DNA from: Acanthosepion esculentum | Lineage: Eukaryota > Mollusca > Cephalopoda > Sepiida > Sepiidae | DNA: 64,000 bases | Reading direction: 5' to 3' | NCBI GenBank assembly: GCA_964036315.1 | Contig: OZ038517.1 | Coordinates: forward strand, 23,345,162-23,409,161 | Shown here: piece after piece, positions 1 to 11,964 of the stretch | How the letters are laid out: the number at the start of each line of letters is the position of its first letter | Position numbering within the stretch: the stretch's first letter is position 1 | Position numbers and translations under genes: made by a program | Notes under the pieces: model-generated | The model's database searches: none | Told to the model about the DNA's origin: nothing | The model's input: only the letters and a program-made list of their open reading frames with translations

Positions 1-54
1 AGTATAACTCACAATGGAAAGAACAGAAATTTTAAGATGCATAAGAATAGGAAT

Positions 55-71
55 ATATAATATATATATAA

Positions 72-145
<74 letters not shown>

Positions 146-251
146 TAATATATATATATATATAATATATATATATATATATAATATATATATATATATA
201 ATATATATATATATATAATATATATATATATAATATATATATATATATATA
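55..251. repeat. (TA)n microsatellite
   Basis: About 200 bp of TA dinucleotides with periodic AATATA interruptions. The short ORFs over it are composition artefacts. Confidence 0.95.
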
Positions 252-309
252 AGCCAGTTTCAAGAAGGGTTTTATATATATATATATAAAACCCTTCTTG
301 AAACTGGCT
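252..309. repeat. perfect 58-bp palindrome
   Basis: Left arm agccagtttcaagaagggtt runs into a TA centre and is followed by its exact reverse complement ending ggct. There are 29 bases per arm with no mismatch. It lies at the edge of the (TA)n tract. Confidence 0.95.
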
Positions 310-318
310 CACACCATC

Positions 319-420
319 TTTGTAGATATGGTGACCAATAAAAGGACATTATCAGAAAATAAGAGCGATAACTATTTTAGTTAATTTAAAGCCAGAAAGC
401 ATCTAAAATTCAGCAATCAT
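319..420 (+). repeat. dispersed repeat, copy 1 (second copy at 29681)
   Basis: tttgtagata, attatca.aaaataagag, gataacta and agccagaaag occur in the same order at 29681-29775. Family unknown. Confidence 0.6.
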
Positions 421-577
421 AAGTGTCCTATTTTTATAATTTTAGTTGACACATGCCAAGAGTGAACAAAAAGGAATCTTTCTTGATTCAAGATTTCATA
501 CTTTACAAACCAGCAGGAAAAAAAACTTAGGCATTGAGGTTCAGCACAATAATAATATATAAAACAAATATAAAATA

Positions 578-792
578 ATATAAATAAATAACATAATAAA
601 ATAATAAATAATGATATAATAAATAACATAATAAAATAATAAATAATGATATAATAAATAACATAATAAAATAATAAATAATGATATAATAAATAACATA
701 ATAAAATAATAAATAATGATATAATAAATAACATAATAAAATAATAAATAATGATATAATAAATAACATAATAAAATAATAAATAATATAAA
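578..792. repeat. 35-bp AT-rich minisatellite, about 6 copies
   Basis: gatataataaataacataat recurs at 613, 648, 683, 718 and 753, an exact period of 35. Its sequence is unrelated to the 35-bp array at 34.8 kb. Confidence 0.9.
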
Positions 793-1252
793 TAAATATA
801 ATAATAAAATAATTTAATAATAATAATCTATACACAGGTTCCTTTCAAATAATCATCTTTTCCAAGCTTTAGATCCATATATCCACCAACATATGTATAT
901 CAATGAAGACAAGGTTGACAATGCTTTCAAGCAGCCAGCTGACTTTATAAGCTTGGATTTTCAGAATGATGAAATAAAATCAATGCCAAAACATTGTGTT
1001 GATGCTAACTGTGCTTACATTGACTATTAAAGTTGAATTTGAGCTAAGCTATATTTTAGAATTTATTTTCATCCAACAGGCAATGTACATTGGCTGGAAC
1101 ATTCATATTTTGAAGATGAGAGCTCAGTTTGAATCTAACCATGGTCAGTTTGTAAGGGAAACGACTTCTTGATGTTATCAGCTTAGTGGTGGGTGGACTA
1201 TCTCAGCATGCAGTACCACTGAAAAATGACTGAAAACCATAGCATGGGTTGA

Positions 1253-1690
1253 GTGTAGACATAGTGGAGTAATGGCTAGTGGCTCAGATTGAGGAATCGG
1301 AGAGTAGAGTTTGTTGCATTCACTTATGTGCAAAAAGCCTCGGCAAATGTCTAAATCCATCTCTTCTCAGACTAGGTTTCATAGCCTTGAGTGGCATCGA
1401 TGAAGGAGGACAACTCTGAATTCAAAACCAGTGTGGCCAAGTCATTGGCAATGAAACTGACACCTCCACCAGATCTTGGTCTGGTGAGGAGGGTGAGTGG
1501 AACCCCAGCAGCACAAAAAAAAAAAAGAAAGAGCTGTTAAAGTGTAGATGAACTGCTCAGAGTCAATGGCTATCCATGTCAAGTACGTGTTAAATAGCAT
1601 CACCAAACTGCAATTGGCCAAGCATAGGAAGTACAGCTACACACCTGAAAATATGGTCAACGAGGGAAGAGTTCCTCCAACAGGAGTGAG
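1253..1690 (+). repeat. SINE family B (tRNA-derived), copy 1
   Basis: Head with agtggctcagattgag and gagtagagttt, then ttcacttatgtg, aatccatctcttctc, acaactctgaattcaaaacc and ggtctggtgaggagggtgag, ending after cagcacaaaaa with further unique sequence. The same blocks in the same order occur at 37340, 58935 and, inverted, 46130. Confidence 0.7.
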
Positions 1691-3500
1691 ATTTAGATTT
1701 AGCCATCCATTATCATCCTAATTCAAAATCAAAAGTCAAACTGAGGGTTTGAGCATACATGCTTTGTTAAAATAGTTAAACATGCCAGACTATACATTTG
1801 CTACTCTCTAGAAACTGACAGCTCAGCATAGTGAGCTCTGTGGGTGGGGAATAAACTCAAAATGTGCCTGAGCAGGTGTCTGCAAAAGGGACTCACTAGC
1901 CACCTTATCAGATGATGTACTTGAAAATGAGTTACCAACCATTATCATATGCTAAACCACCCATAAACCTGTTGCATTTCTTTTAGAAGCAGTTCATGAT
2001 ACAAAATGTTGAGGTAACAATATTATCAATTTTATTATTAATTATAAATTTTAATTTGTATTTCAAGACAGAAAAAGAAGGTTTATTGTTTCACTGGGCT
2101 TCATAGTTAACACATTGCATGAAAATTTGGAGTAACAGCTTAAAACAGGTCTAGTTTTTTTTTGTTTTGTTTTTTCAAAATAAGTCATTTTTTTTATTAT
2201 ATAATAACATACTTGTTCCTTCCTTACATTTTTAATTCATATTATTTTTATGACACAAGTTTTACTTTACATTAAAAGAGAAATTTCTTCCATAAAATGT
2301 ACTTTGAATACAAAATTAAAACAAGTGGAGTCTTTCAAATTAACATTTTTTATACATACTGATTTCTTCCTTGCATTTATTGCAAAATACCAAACAGCAG
2401 CAAACCAGCACGCATTAATTTATTATTTACCAACAAGTCAGTTTAGCTTAGTCTCTTCACCCTTCAAGCAGTTGTTTATAAAAAAAGCTCTAATGTGTAG
2501 TGATTTTTTTTGTATTATGCATATTTTTAAAATAAATTCATGTTGTTATGAATGTTTATTCTTTTTTCTTCACACATAGTAAGAGAGAACATACGCAAAT
2601 GTTTGTTTATACTCTCAGATTGAAGGTGTATAAAATGCAAATACCGATTTTTCTATTAAAAATGGATTTAAAAACAGAAAGATGGCCCTAGCTAAAGCCT
2701 CTTGTCTAATTTTAACTAAGGAAATTTTGTAGTGCAAGAGCAGCAGGAATTCAAAAAATTAAAACTCCGAAATTGGTTGGAGTATCGTTTTTTTAGCCGT
2801 ATCTTGAGAACACATATACAAGATTGGAGTTTTACTCTGACAGATTTACTTTTAGTTTAGTAGAGAGACTTTTTAGTATTACTATAATTTAATTACTAAA
2901 AAAAAACTCTAATCTTGTGTGTGCATGTGTGTGTTCCAGAGATAAACGATAGTAATATAAATGCTGCTTTCTTTATGCGTTGATGTTATCAAATGTAATT
3001 GCGTCTTCTACGAGCATTTATCTATTATACATTTAACAATTAAAAAAAACAACAAAAAAACAATGAGACTCCAATTGTGCATCAACAATAAAATATATAT
3101 TGAAAGAATAACATACAAAACAATCATGCAATGATGTGTAGTAATTAAGGGAGAAAAAGTTATTCTGCTTTAACTGTATTCTGATTAAGATTGAATGTTC
3201 GAAAGAATTTCTCTTGAACCAGAATGTTCAGGATTCTATGTTGAATAGAGTCTGGTGTTAGAATAGAATACAGTTAATTAAGAAGTGTGTTGTTTTGAAA
3301 ACCCAACAGAGTGCCGGTTCATGAACTTGGCTTAGTCAGAGAGAGGAAGATACATATAATGTGATACAAAAATCTGTGTCTGTGTGTGCGTTGTGAGTAA
3401 AGTCGTGGATTTGTGTAGACAGGCGTAAATAGCTGGACTCTGTTGTGGAAAAACTTGCTTGTTTTTAAAGCTGCTGGTAGGCTCCAGCAAAAACGCAAAG
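1691..3500. other. no gene recognised
   Basis: AT-rich sequence with T-runs and no convincing exon. The ORF at 2250-2579 is low-complexity and has no recognisable domain. Confidence 0.5.
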
Positions 3501-3522
3501 AAAGTTGATTTAGCACAAAAAT

Positions 3523-3552
3523 GTTTGATTGGTTAAAATTCAACCAATCACT
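3523..3552. repeat. CCAAT palindrome 1
   Basis: gattggtt-aaaattc-aaccaatc, an inverted pair of CCAAT boxes. The same design recurs at 11896 and 17167. Confidence 0.6.
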
Positions 3553-4010
3553 GATTTTGTAACAAAGATTCATGTGAGCAAGTTCACGTCAGAAAAATTC
3601 AAAGTGGTGACTGCGATTGCTAAATTGTCTTATGGAAAAGCAGTGTCCATTTACTAGCCAATTGCAGACGAATAAATTGTGGGCGTGGAAAGCGTAGCAG
3701 TCACTACAGTAATACCCCAACCAATTTAGAAGCATTTGTATTAAAATTTGTATTATAAATTATATATTTTTAAATAAATATCACATATACTAAAATGTAC
3801 ATTAAAATTACTACCAGTACTTGTAAAATTTTTTCAAATCAGACAAATTATTGAATTGTTTAACAATATCAATTTTTTGCTTTCTTCAAAACAAAATACA
3901 GCCTGCGATAAGTAAATTGTCATTTTAAATTTTTTTAAATTTCACGCATACGTGTTGTTTTTTTTTATTTTATTGACTGCACAGCAAGTTGGGTCAGTTG
4001 GGCAACGTCT

Positions 4011-4368
4011 GTGAGAAAAAAGAGCACTATGATGCAATTCACTCCACCAGAAATTTGGAAACGGCATGCTGTAGTAGTGTCTGCTTTGAATTCGCATCAG
4101 AAGCTTCGATTAGTTGGGTGTCAATCTGAGGACAGTGCAGAAGATTCAGAAACAGTTGCAATCAGTCAACAATCAACATGGTGTTTGGAGTGATCCCGAC
4201 GTTATGCCTCCATTCATCTTCCCACATGGCCTTGGACTCAACACGGGAGACTACATCAAGTTCCTTGAGCACATAGTGCTGCCACGAGTCAAGAAGAGGA
4301 TAGCTGTTGGAAGATCCTATATCTGGCAACAGGACTCTGCACCATGCCATGGCGATTTTATTGTATAA
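4011..4368 (+). pseudogene. mariner/IS630-type transposase, internally deleted relic
   Basis: Two pieces of a DDE transposase are joined. 4011-4125 reads FTPPEIWKRHAVVVSALNSHQ, like the helix-turn-helix start of this family. 4160-4350, in another frame, reads VNNQHGVWSD, DVMPPFIFPHGLGLNTGDYI and WQQDSAPCH, the catalytic middle ending just after the second acidic residue of the DDE triad. The centre and the third Asp are missing. No terminal repeats were identified. Non-functional. Confidence 0.7.
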
Positions 4369-4371
4369 ATT

Positions 4372-6100
4372 TACTTAGTATTTAAAGATATTTTTGTATA
4401 ATTTTGGTAAATATATGTTAAAATGAGATGCCAATGTTATTTTCATTTTTGTGTAATTTAGACAAGTAATCTATCGAATATGATTCATGTTCATTGGCTT
4501 AAAGTCGACTTTACTACTAATCATAATGTCAAACTACAACACAATTAAAATAAACACAGCAAATTTATTCTCACGATGAAAACTGGGCTTAAAAGTCGGA
4601 CAGCTGCTTAAAGGTATTCAGTTACAATAATAAAATAATATTTTTTCAAAGACCTTTTCAATTGACAATTTTTTTTTTTTTTACAATTATTTCTTATCAA
4701 GAAGAATAAGCAAGAACAGACACGTGGCAAAATTCAAAACTAAAAAAAAAAAAAAAAAAGATTAGTCACTAGTGTGCTCGTAACTGTTTTTTACTTTTTA
4801 AATCTGATATCTGGTTTTACTAGTCTAGTTTTTCATTTTGTTGTCACAAAGTCCCCACTACACATCCAACCAAGACAAGTAAGTGTAAAAGCAAAAAGAA
4901 ACTAACAAATTAAAAAAAAAAAAAAAAAACTTGGAAGAGATGTAGAGCTTAAAAAAAAAAAATTAAAAAAATTCCAGTTCAATATTTAATCACAAAACGT
5001 CAGCAAATAAAAAAATTAAAGTAATTTAAACATTTACTTTTTTATCATTATTTTATTTTCATTTCAATTCTTAAACTTACCATGACATGTGGATGCGGTC
5101 TTTCGCTTTCTTTAGAAAAAAAGAAATTGTAGTTTTAGTAGAATATAGTCTTGAAATTTATGGATTTAAATAAAAACAAAAATAACATTACTAAAAAACC
5201 ATTTTACAAAAAAATATAGTTAAAAATTTGAATGCAAACAGAAATTACTGAAGAAGGTGAAAAGATAAAGTTTTTGTCTTTGAAATTCTACAGAAGATAA
5301 CTTGGGATGGAACACAACTTAATTATTTACCCAAATAAAAATTTTAAATAATTTTATGTTGCCGCCTAATTTTTTTTCTAAGTAAAATAAATTAATTTAG
5401 ATTTTAGAAGAGTTCTGGAAGTTAAAAATTAAATCAGTTATTTATTTCTGTAAATTGATAATAATAAAAAAAGAAAAAAAAGCCACAAACATTTTTTTTC
5501 CTTCACTATAAAAAAACCCCTCATTTTTAAAGAAATATCACTTTTTGTACCCGGTTTCATATTGGAATTTATTTTTATTCTCTGTCAAATTTATATTTTT
5601 TTTAAATTAATAATAATGAAGAAGATGAATAATCATTATCATCTTTTTAACCCCTCACCCCAAAATCCGAAAACAAATTATAACACCACACAATCTTTAA
5701 TTCCAAGATGTAATAATAAAAAAAAAAACAAATGCTAGATTAGGTTCTGCAATCTTTTGATTTGAAACAGGTTTATCACGTGACAAAGCACCGTTCCTAA
5801 AATTGGACTTCAATGGAAATAAATGTCTTTGTTATGTCAATTTGTATTGAAAATGTGCTTCAAAGGCTTATGAATATTCATTTGAGGTTGCTATTATTTT
5901 CGAAAACTCAGAAAAAAAATGATACCAAAAGTTTCGCGTGAAATGTGTTATTATTGTTCGTAATATTAGGTAAAATAAAAAAGAGAAATAATATTGTAAG
6001 TTTATCTTAAAAATGAAACTGGTTTAATAATCAGTCTTTTCCTCCGCTTCTTAAAAATATAAAATAAATAACGGCTATAAATTTGTATTGTCCTAAAACA
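4372..6100. other. no gene recognised; A/T homopolymer-rich
   Basis: Many A- and T-runs, for example at 4669-4682 and 4743-4759. Any downstream exons of the 6.4-kb minus gene here would have to be short; I could not support one. Confidence 0.5.
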
Positions 6101-6287
6101 TCAAAAAATTATAAAAACAAGTTAAAACACATTTGCAATATGAAACGAGATAATAAATTTTTTAAAGAAACCTGAAATTTTAAATCTACGAATAGAAAGA
6201 AGAGAACAGATACACGTTTTTTTTTGGGTGGGGAAGAGAGTGGAAACAAAATGGGTTGATATTTATAAAGGCTATTTTTTTTTTTAC

Positions 6288-6411
6288 CTGGTTCTTCTTT
6301 ATCATCTTGCGTTTTTTTGCTGACACTACAAAGGAAAACAAGGAGCAAAACAACGGCCCCTACCGCCGCAGTAACTGCCACAACCGGCACAGACGACTCC
6401 TCCCCAGCCAT
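6288..6411 (-). CDS. first coding exon of an unidentified single-pass membrane protein
   Basis: I do not recognise the gene. Reading the minus strand, ATG at 6411 (context AACATGG, better than the in-frame ATG at 6420) opens 41 codons plus one base: MAGEESSVP, then about 21 hydrophobic residues rich in Val, Ala and Leu, then a charged tail SKKTQDDKEEP. It ends at a clean donor CCAG|GTAAAA in phase 1. The design suits a signal-anchor at the ER or outer mitochondrial membrane with the rest of the protein cytosolic. A cytochrome-b5-reductase-like enzyme would fit but nothing here proves it. Later exons should lie at lower coordinates; none is recognisable in 1-6287, so most of the gene is outside the window. 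Confidence 0.55.
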
Positions 6412-6560
6412 GTTTATCATATTGACACGTTAGAGCAGTTTCGTATAAAATTAGAAATCTACGGAACCGAAACGAAAAAAAAAGTTTTTCAAATATGCTG
6501 GGTCAATTTAGCGATGCAATAAATAAAGGCGCTGAAAGACTGTATTATTTATTTATTTTG
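6412..6560 (-). promoter_or_regulatory. presumed 5' leader and promoter of the 6.4-kb minus-strand gene
   Basis: The sequence upstream of ATG 6411 contains several CpGs (acgaaac, ggaaccg) in an otherwise CpG-poor region. No TATA box is convincing. Assignment rests only on position. Confidence 0.25.
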
Positions 6561-7668
6561 TACCTCCAAAGTCCAACGGAATATTTGAGGTCTAATAATA
6601 TTAATAAGATATATTCAAGTTTAAGAGAACATTTAAAAAATTATTGATCGTACGTAGTTTAACTAGTGTAATAAAAATAACTTAGAAAAAAATAATTGTT
6701 GTTGATTTCTGAATCGATTTTTAAACTTTTAAAAAGTAAAGATTGGGTTAAATTAAAATGACATTTTTTCTACAAAACAATTTTTCTTGCATAGTTTATC
6801 CTGATCTTTAAAAAATTACGTCATGTTTTTTCTTCGGGCCTCAATTAATTTTCCAGAAAATGAAAGTTTTAAAGTTGAAGGTAGTGAAGCAGCTCTAATG
6901 TGGGGGTTCAACTTAAATACAGTAAAATAAAATATGAATCCTGATTTTCGGTCTGATTTCACGTCACTGAACGTTCAGTTTACTACATAAATATACAAAT
7001 AAACTGGATTTTGAGCTCGTGCCCGCCTTTATGCAAAAATAATTTTAAAATACGGAGGCCTAGAAAGGTAAAAAAGTTTATTTTATTGAGTTCTGTTAAC
7101 CTATGATGAGGGTTTGGATTTAGAGAGTTAGGGGTCAGACTTGGGGACTTAGAAGTTAAGGTTTTTGTAACACCACAAACTGATTTTATAGTCGCAGAAA
7201 AAAAATGCAACTATTTTTTAAAAATCTTTTTAGGCTTCCGTACTTTAAAATTATTGTCATTATTGACTAAACAGATCCGATATTTTTCAAACAAACCGGG
7301 AATGGGCCTATTACTTACAGTGTAAATTGAATCAGCGAATAAAAGCTTTAAAAACAGCTAAGAAATTAAAGTTCATATTCTATCCAAGCGCATAAAACTG
7401 CAAGAAAGTATATTTTTCTACAAAAATAGATACATAGCATTTTTAACCGAATTTTTAACTCGACTTGTCTGTTAGTGGTAAAAGTAAAACTGAAATAAAC
7501 CAGAAATCAAGCTTCAAACTGAGATTGAAAAATACTTTGATGGAATTCTTTTCACTGTAGCACTCTGAGAAGTTATTTAGTTAGCTTTTTTGCGGTTGCT
7601 TAACTTACAGGAAGACCTCAGATTGCTAACAGGCTACTTTGTGATAAAAAAAATAAGGTCTCGATGTT
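6561..7668. other. no gene recognised
   Basis: AT-rich intergenic sequence. The ORF at 6983-7210 shows no domain. Confidence 0.45.
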
Positions 7669-7672
7669 GATA

Positions 7673-8204
7673 TGTCGCAGTTAGCTCCTCCTCATTTCCT
7701 TAACCCGTCAACAGGGGTCTCTCTCTCCTGGTAGTATAAATACCGGCTGACCTTTCGCTTCTCTCTCTCTTTTCTCTGCTTACGCGCACGTGCGAGCAAC
7801 TATCTCGACTTCGGCCGCGGGCCGCAACCTCGCACGTGAGGCGAGGTATATAAAACTTTCTCTTAAAATTTCCAATATGTGAACTCTTATACACAACCAG
7901 CGCTTCCCATATTCTGGGAACACGCTAAAACAAAATTCACCCCGTACAGACATTCAACTCAACACACACAGACACACAACTTTCCATACAGACACTATAA
8001 CATTTTATTCATGTCTTAAATGTATTTGTAATTCGTTAATCTATTTGTTATTAATATATATATTTGTTCGCATACATGTATATCGGTCTTATTTGTTTCT
8101 TTGGACTTCATTAAAGTCCAACATTCTTACCAGCCAGAGGAAGCCATAACCTAGAGATAACTCATCTTCTCTTCTCACATTCACACACCGCATTGTCCAC
8201 TACA
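7673..8204 (+). mobile_element. solo LTR (family L1), plus orientation
   Basis: 532 bp from TGTCGCAGTTAGC to TCCACTACA, flanked on both sides by GATA (7669-7672 and 8205-8208), a 4-bp target duplication. It contains a TATAAATA box at 7735-7742, a pyrimidine-rich leader and ATTAAA at 8110-8115. No internal retrotransposon sequence follows, so it is a recombination remnant. The 4-bp duplication and TG...CA ends fit a Ty3/gypsy-type element. Confidence 0.85.
7735..7742 (+). promoter_or_regulatory. TATA box of the plus solo LTR
   Basis: TATAAATA, matched by the same element on the opposite strand of the second LTR at 9160-9167. Confidence 0.7.
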
Positions 8205-8208
8205 GATA

Positions 8209-8748
8209 GGTACCACCACCTCTCCCTAAAAAGAAAAAGAAAACCGGAAAAAACGCATTTTAACTATTTAAAAAAAAATGAAATGTCTTCTTTGAAGTTA
8301 AATGTTTGTTTTATTTGAAAGATAATAGCTGAAAGAAAGCTAATCTATAAAAATTTTATTTTTATTAAAAATGTTAGAATTGTAAAAATGTATAATCATC
8401 TAGGTAATTTTTTAACGCACGTTTTTTTAAAGGAGTTTATTTTTCTGAAGGCCAGACGGTTTGTATAAAAAATTGTTACATTTTTTATAGCCTCTTTGGT
8501 TCAAGTGGTTGATACCACCAAAATTATTTGATTGCTGCGGATTCATTTTTTGAATTCACCGAGAAAGAAGGTTCATATATATTGGCCAATGAGAGACAAA
8601 ATTTTCAAGCCCTTGTGAAATTATGGATGGTACTGTGGGATGTTAATGGTTGGTAAGAAATTATCAGAAGGTTTTTGTCGAAGGTTGCATTTTTATCATT
8701 AACACTCCACATTCAATTTGCAAAGAAAATACAGAAAAGAACAACAAG
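8209..8748. other. spacer between the two solo LTRs, no gene
   Basis: AT-rich. gcctctttggttcaagtgg at 8492 faintly resembles a tRNA D arm but has no matching T arm. Confidence 0.5.
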
Positions 8749-8752
8749 AGAT

Positions 8753-9227
8753 TGTAGCGGACCGTGGGGGTGAAGATGTGAAGAGATATCAGAAGGTTAA
8801 ACTTTCCTGCTGGCCGGTCCAGCTACATGATAATGTCGGACTTTAATTAAGTCTAAAGAAGACAAAGAAAACAAACAAGACCGATAAACATGGGTAAACA
8901 AATATATATTAATAACAAAACAAGTTAAACAAGGACATGGACTGTTACATAGAGTTTGTATGGAGAAATTATGTGTGTGTTGTAAGTGTTCGTACGTACG
9001 TGTATTGTTCTTAGCGCGTTCCCAGAATTTGGGAAACGCTGTATCTGTGAGAGGTCACATATTGGTGTAAGTGGAAAAAGAAAGATTTTACCTCGCCTCC
9101 GCGCGAGGTAGTGGCCCAAGGCCTGAGTCGGAAAAGAGAGAGAGCGAAGGGTCAGCCAGTATTTATAGCCAGGGGAGAGAGACCCCTGTTGAAGGATTAA
9201 AGAACTGAGGAGGAGCTAACTGCGACA
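8753..9227 (-). mobile_element. solo LTR (family L1), minus orientation
   Basis: Reverse complement begins TGTCGCAGTTAGCTCCTCCT and ends CCGCTACA, the same ends as the LTR at 7673, with the same CAGGGGTCTCTCTC, TATAAATA (9160-9167) and TGGGAACGCG blocks. It is flanked by AGAT on both sides (8749-8752 and 9228-9231). It is 475 bp, shorter than its partner through small gaps. Confidence 0.85.
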
Positions 9228-9231
9228 AGAT

Positions 9232-11850
9232 GATTGAAAGATCAACAAGTAAAACGTATATTGAAACAAAGCATATACAATGACAATAAAGATTAAGTCG
9301 TAAAAAGTGATTTCCCTTGTACTGTGTGGGAAATACAAGTGTATGTTGTAAGGAGTTTCTTTGTTGATATTTGTTTAGTGTTTAAGAATGTTTGATGTTT
9401 GAATTTGAAAGTTCTTTGTTTGTGCAGAAGAATGTTAAAGTTCTGAATAGTTCGCTTGGCATTGATAACAGACCTTATATCTGATGGTAAATCGTTATCC
9501 TGCTGTAATCGGCACACAAACGGAAATTTTTGTGCAACCAAAGGGAATGGAGTTGTTACATTAAGCATTTGGTCACAAGAGAAAGGAATAACAAGGATTA
9601 AATTTTGAACAACGTTTATTGTTGGTAGAGACTACAGAGACATTGAAGGATGAATGTAAGGATAGTGCCATGTGTTTACCTAATTCTTGTTTGGGTTTGG
9701 TGTGAGGTCGCTGGATACAGTTGGTTGATTGAGGTCATGGTGAAGGGTAGTATATTGTACAGATATGTCAAAGCTAGGTGAAATGTCAGTTTCGGTGAGC
9801 AATCATCAGGATTGCAATCTGGTGTAAGCATAGCGATGGGACATGACCTATTTCATGTGCTGGCCTGGACAAGGTTACAGGGTATGGTTGCTGTATGTTT
9901 GGTTGATCAAGGTGATGGTGGTAGGTTGTTTTGTTGGTTGGTAGACCTGTCGTGTTGAACCAGGGTGATGTCAGATTGGCGTCACGTTGTTGTGTCAAGT
10001 GGGTTGCATGCTTGTAGAGTCAAAGTTTGCACGATGGCTAGCGGCCAGCCAGGCCGCAACTGTTTATGTTGTTCTCAGAGACAGTGTTCACAATTGGTCA
10101 CTGCCAGAACTTACTTCACAGGCTGGATGTGATGTGTGGAGCCTAATGCTCAGAAAATGACTTTTGTTATTTGGTTTTCTGCCTTCATGGTGCTCACATC
10201 TGGCCAGCGAGCAGAATGAATCAGAAAGATACCTAATTTCAACGGGGTATAACAGAGTTACTATTAACAAAAAAATGGTCAAAATTGGTAAAGAGTTATT
10301 GAATCAATAATTTTAATTGATTATGTTCACTCTTATGAGTTCTTTGTTAATTATCCAATGGTATTCAAGAGATTCCTTTATCTTTATATTGTCCATAAAA
10401 TGATTATAATCTTATGTAAGAAATAGTTTAAGAATACAATTTTTTAATCTATATGCTTTTATGAAACTTAGAATGGCCAAAGGCAAGAAATCAGAATTAT
10501 TTTTTGTACATCCATACAAAAATAATCTCACAGTTGCTAATAGGAAAAAATAAAATCCTTTTAAAAAGGTTCACACTTGAAAATGGCATTAAATTTTACA
10601 AACATTTTTTGACTCTTCAAATATGTTTTTATTTAATAAAAGAAACTCTTGTAACAAACACCAATGGGATAAATTTTAAAATCACACTGAAAAATTACAA
10701 GTAATTTTTAAAAATAAAATATTAAGTGTAGATTTTGTTTTTCTGTTCATTCTTAAAGAAAACAATGTTTTTTATTAAATTATGCAAGCATCAATTCTCA
10801 AAAAAATTATTTTTTGAGTTTTATTGAATTATTTTTGGTAAGATTTGGGACATATTTTCAGTATGTTCACATTTAATATTGTGTAATTTTTTTATACATC
10901 TTCAGGGATTTTTCTTTATATAACTGTAAAAAAACTTAATGAACACCCCCACCAAATTAAAAAGAACACATGAGATATCAAAAAAGGTGCCTGGGTAAAA
11001 CAAACACCCTGCCAAATATTTCAGCAAAGTTGTCAATACTCTGAAGGAAAAGTAGAAGCAATATGTCAGTTGAAATAACATTTATAGATTATTTTCAGAA
11101 ATATAAAATAACAGCAAAATGTTCAATTTTCCTTGGAGTGAAGTTTGTTTTATCAAGTTATTTTCTTAATGAAGTGTAAGATGTGTGGACAGACTTACTT
11201 TATAATAGTCAGCCTAAAGTGTTTGTGAGTATGTAGACCAGGCTATAGTTGGTAGCTACTGGCTGTCATCTTCTATTGTGTGCTTGTGTGTGGATCAAGT
11301 TGGCATCTGATGTTGTTTTGAGCCCTGAGAAGCAGTATGCTTCTATTTTTATATCTGTAAGGGGGATCTAAAATCTAATTTCACATAGATGTGCAAACTT
11401 TTGTGGATTGGTTAGAAAATAATTTCACAGTGGTGCACAAAAATGTTTTTTTGCAGGAGTTATTATTGTCATTTTCTAAATAGTCCAGAAATAACATGTG
11501 GTAGGTCTACAAGTATGTCTGCCAAGTATTTTGGCGGCTTTTTCCCTAGTAATTATTGTTTATCAAGCAAACCTTCTGATGGTATTTTATTGGTTGAAGA
11601 ATATATATAGAATTTGATTCTTATAAAGTTTTCTAATAAAATAACCTATTCAGTGTATAATTCATTCATTAGAAAATAAGTACTGAAAAGTTTGTTTTAA
11701 TCAGATAATTCTCAGATGATTGGCAAATATTTTAAAACAGGGAGTAGCAAGTTTTGCTTTCATCTGTTTACATATAAAATTCAATAACTTTTGATAGTCT
11801 GTCCATCTGTATGTATGTATGTCACACTCTCTAAAATAGCCTAAGAAAAA
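9232..11850. other. no gene recognised
   Basis: 9600-10020 is G-rich on this strand with loosely repeated ggttgat..aggt.atggtg phrases. The ORFs at 9293, 9786 and 10088 show no domain. The remainder is AT-rich. Confidence 0.45.
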
Positions 11851-11856
11851 CTTTAT

Positions 11857-11959
11857 ACCCTCTTACCCTTTTGCGCTTCTCCCCAAAATTTGGTTTTGAT
11901 TGGTCAATATTAACCAATCAAAACCAAATTTTGGGGAGAAATGCAAATAAGTAAGAGGG
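11857..11959. repeat. 103-bp hairpin element containing CCAAT palindrome 2
   Basis: Inner arms ttctccccaaaatttggttt / aaaccaaattttggggagaa are exact around gattggt...accaatc. Outer arms ccctcttac and gtaagaggg are partly diverged. It looks like a small foldback MITE or a regulatory inverted repeat. Confidence 0.75.
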
Positions 11960-11964
11960 CACAA

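Noticed and set aside
9..835. Tyr/Ile/Leu-rich short ORFs
   Set aside because: Translations of (TA)n and AT minisatellite sequence.
8485..8570. tRNA gene at gcctctttggttcaagtgg
   Set aside because: Only a D-arm-like phrase; no T arm or acceptor pairing.
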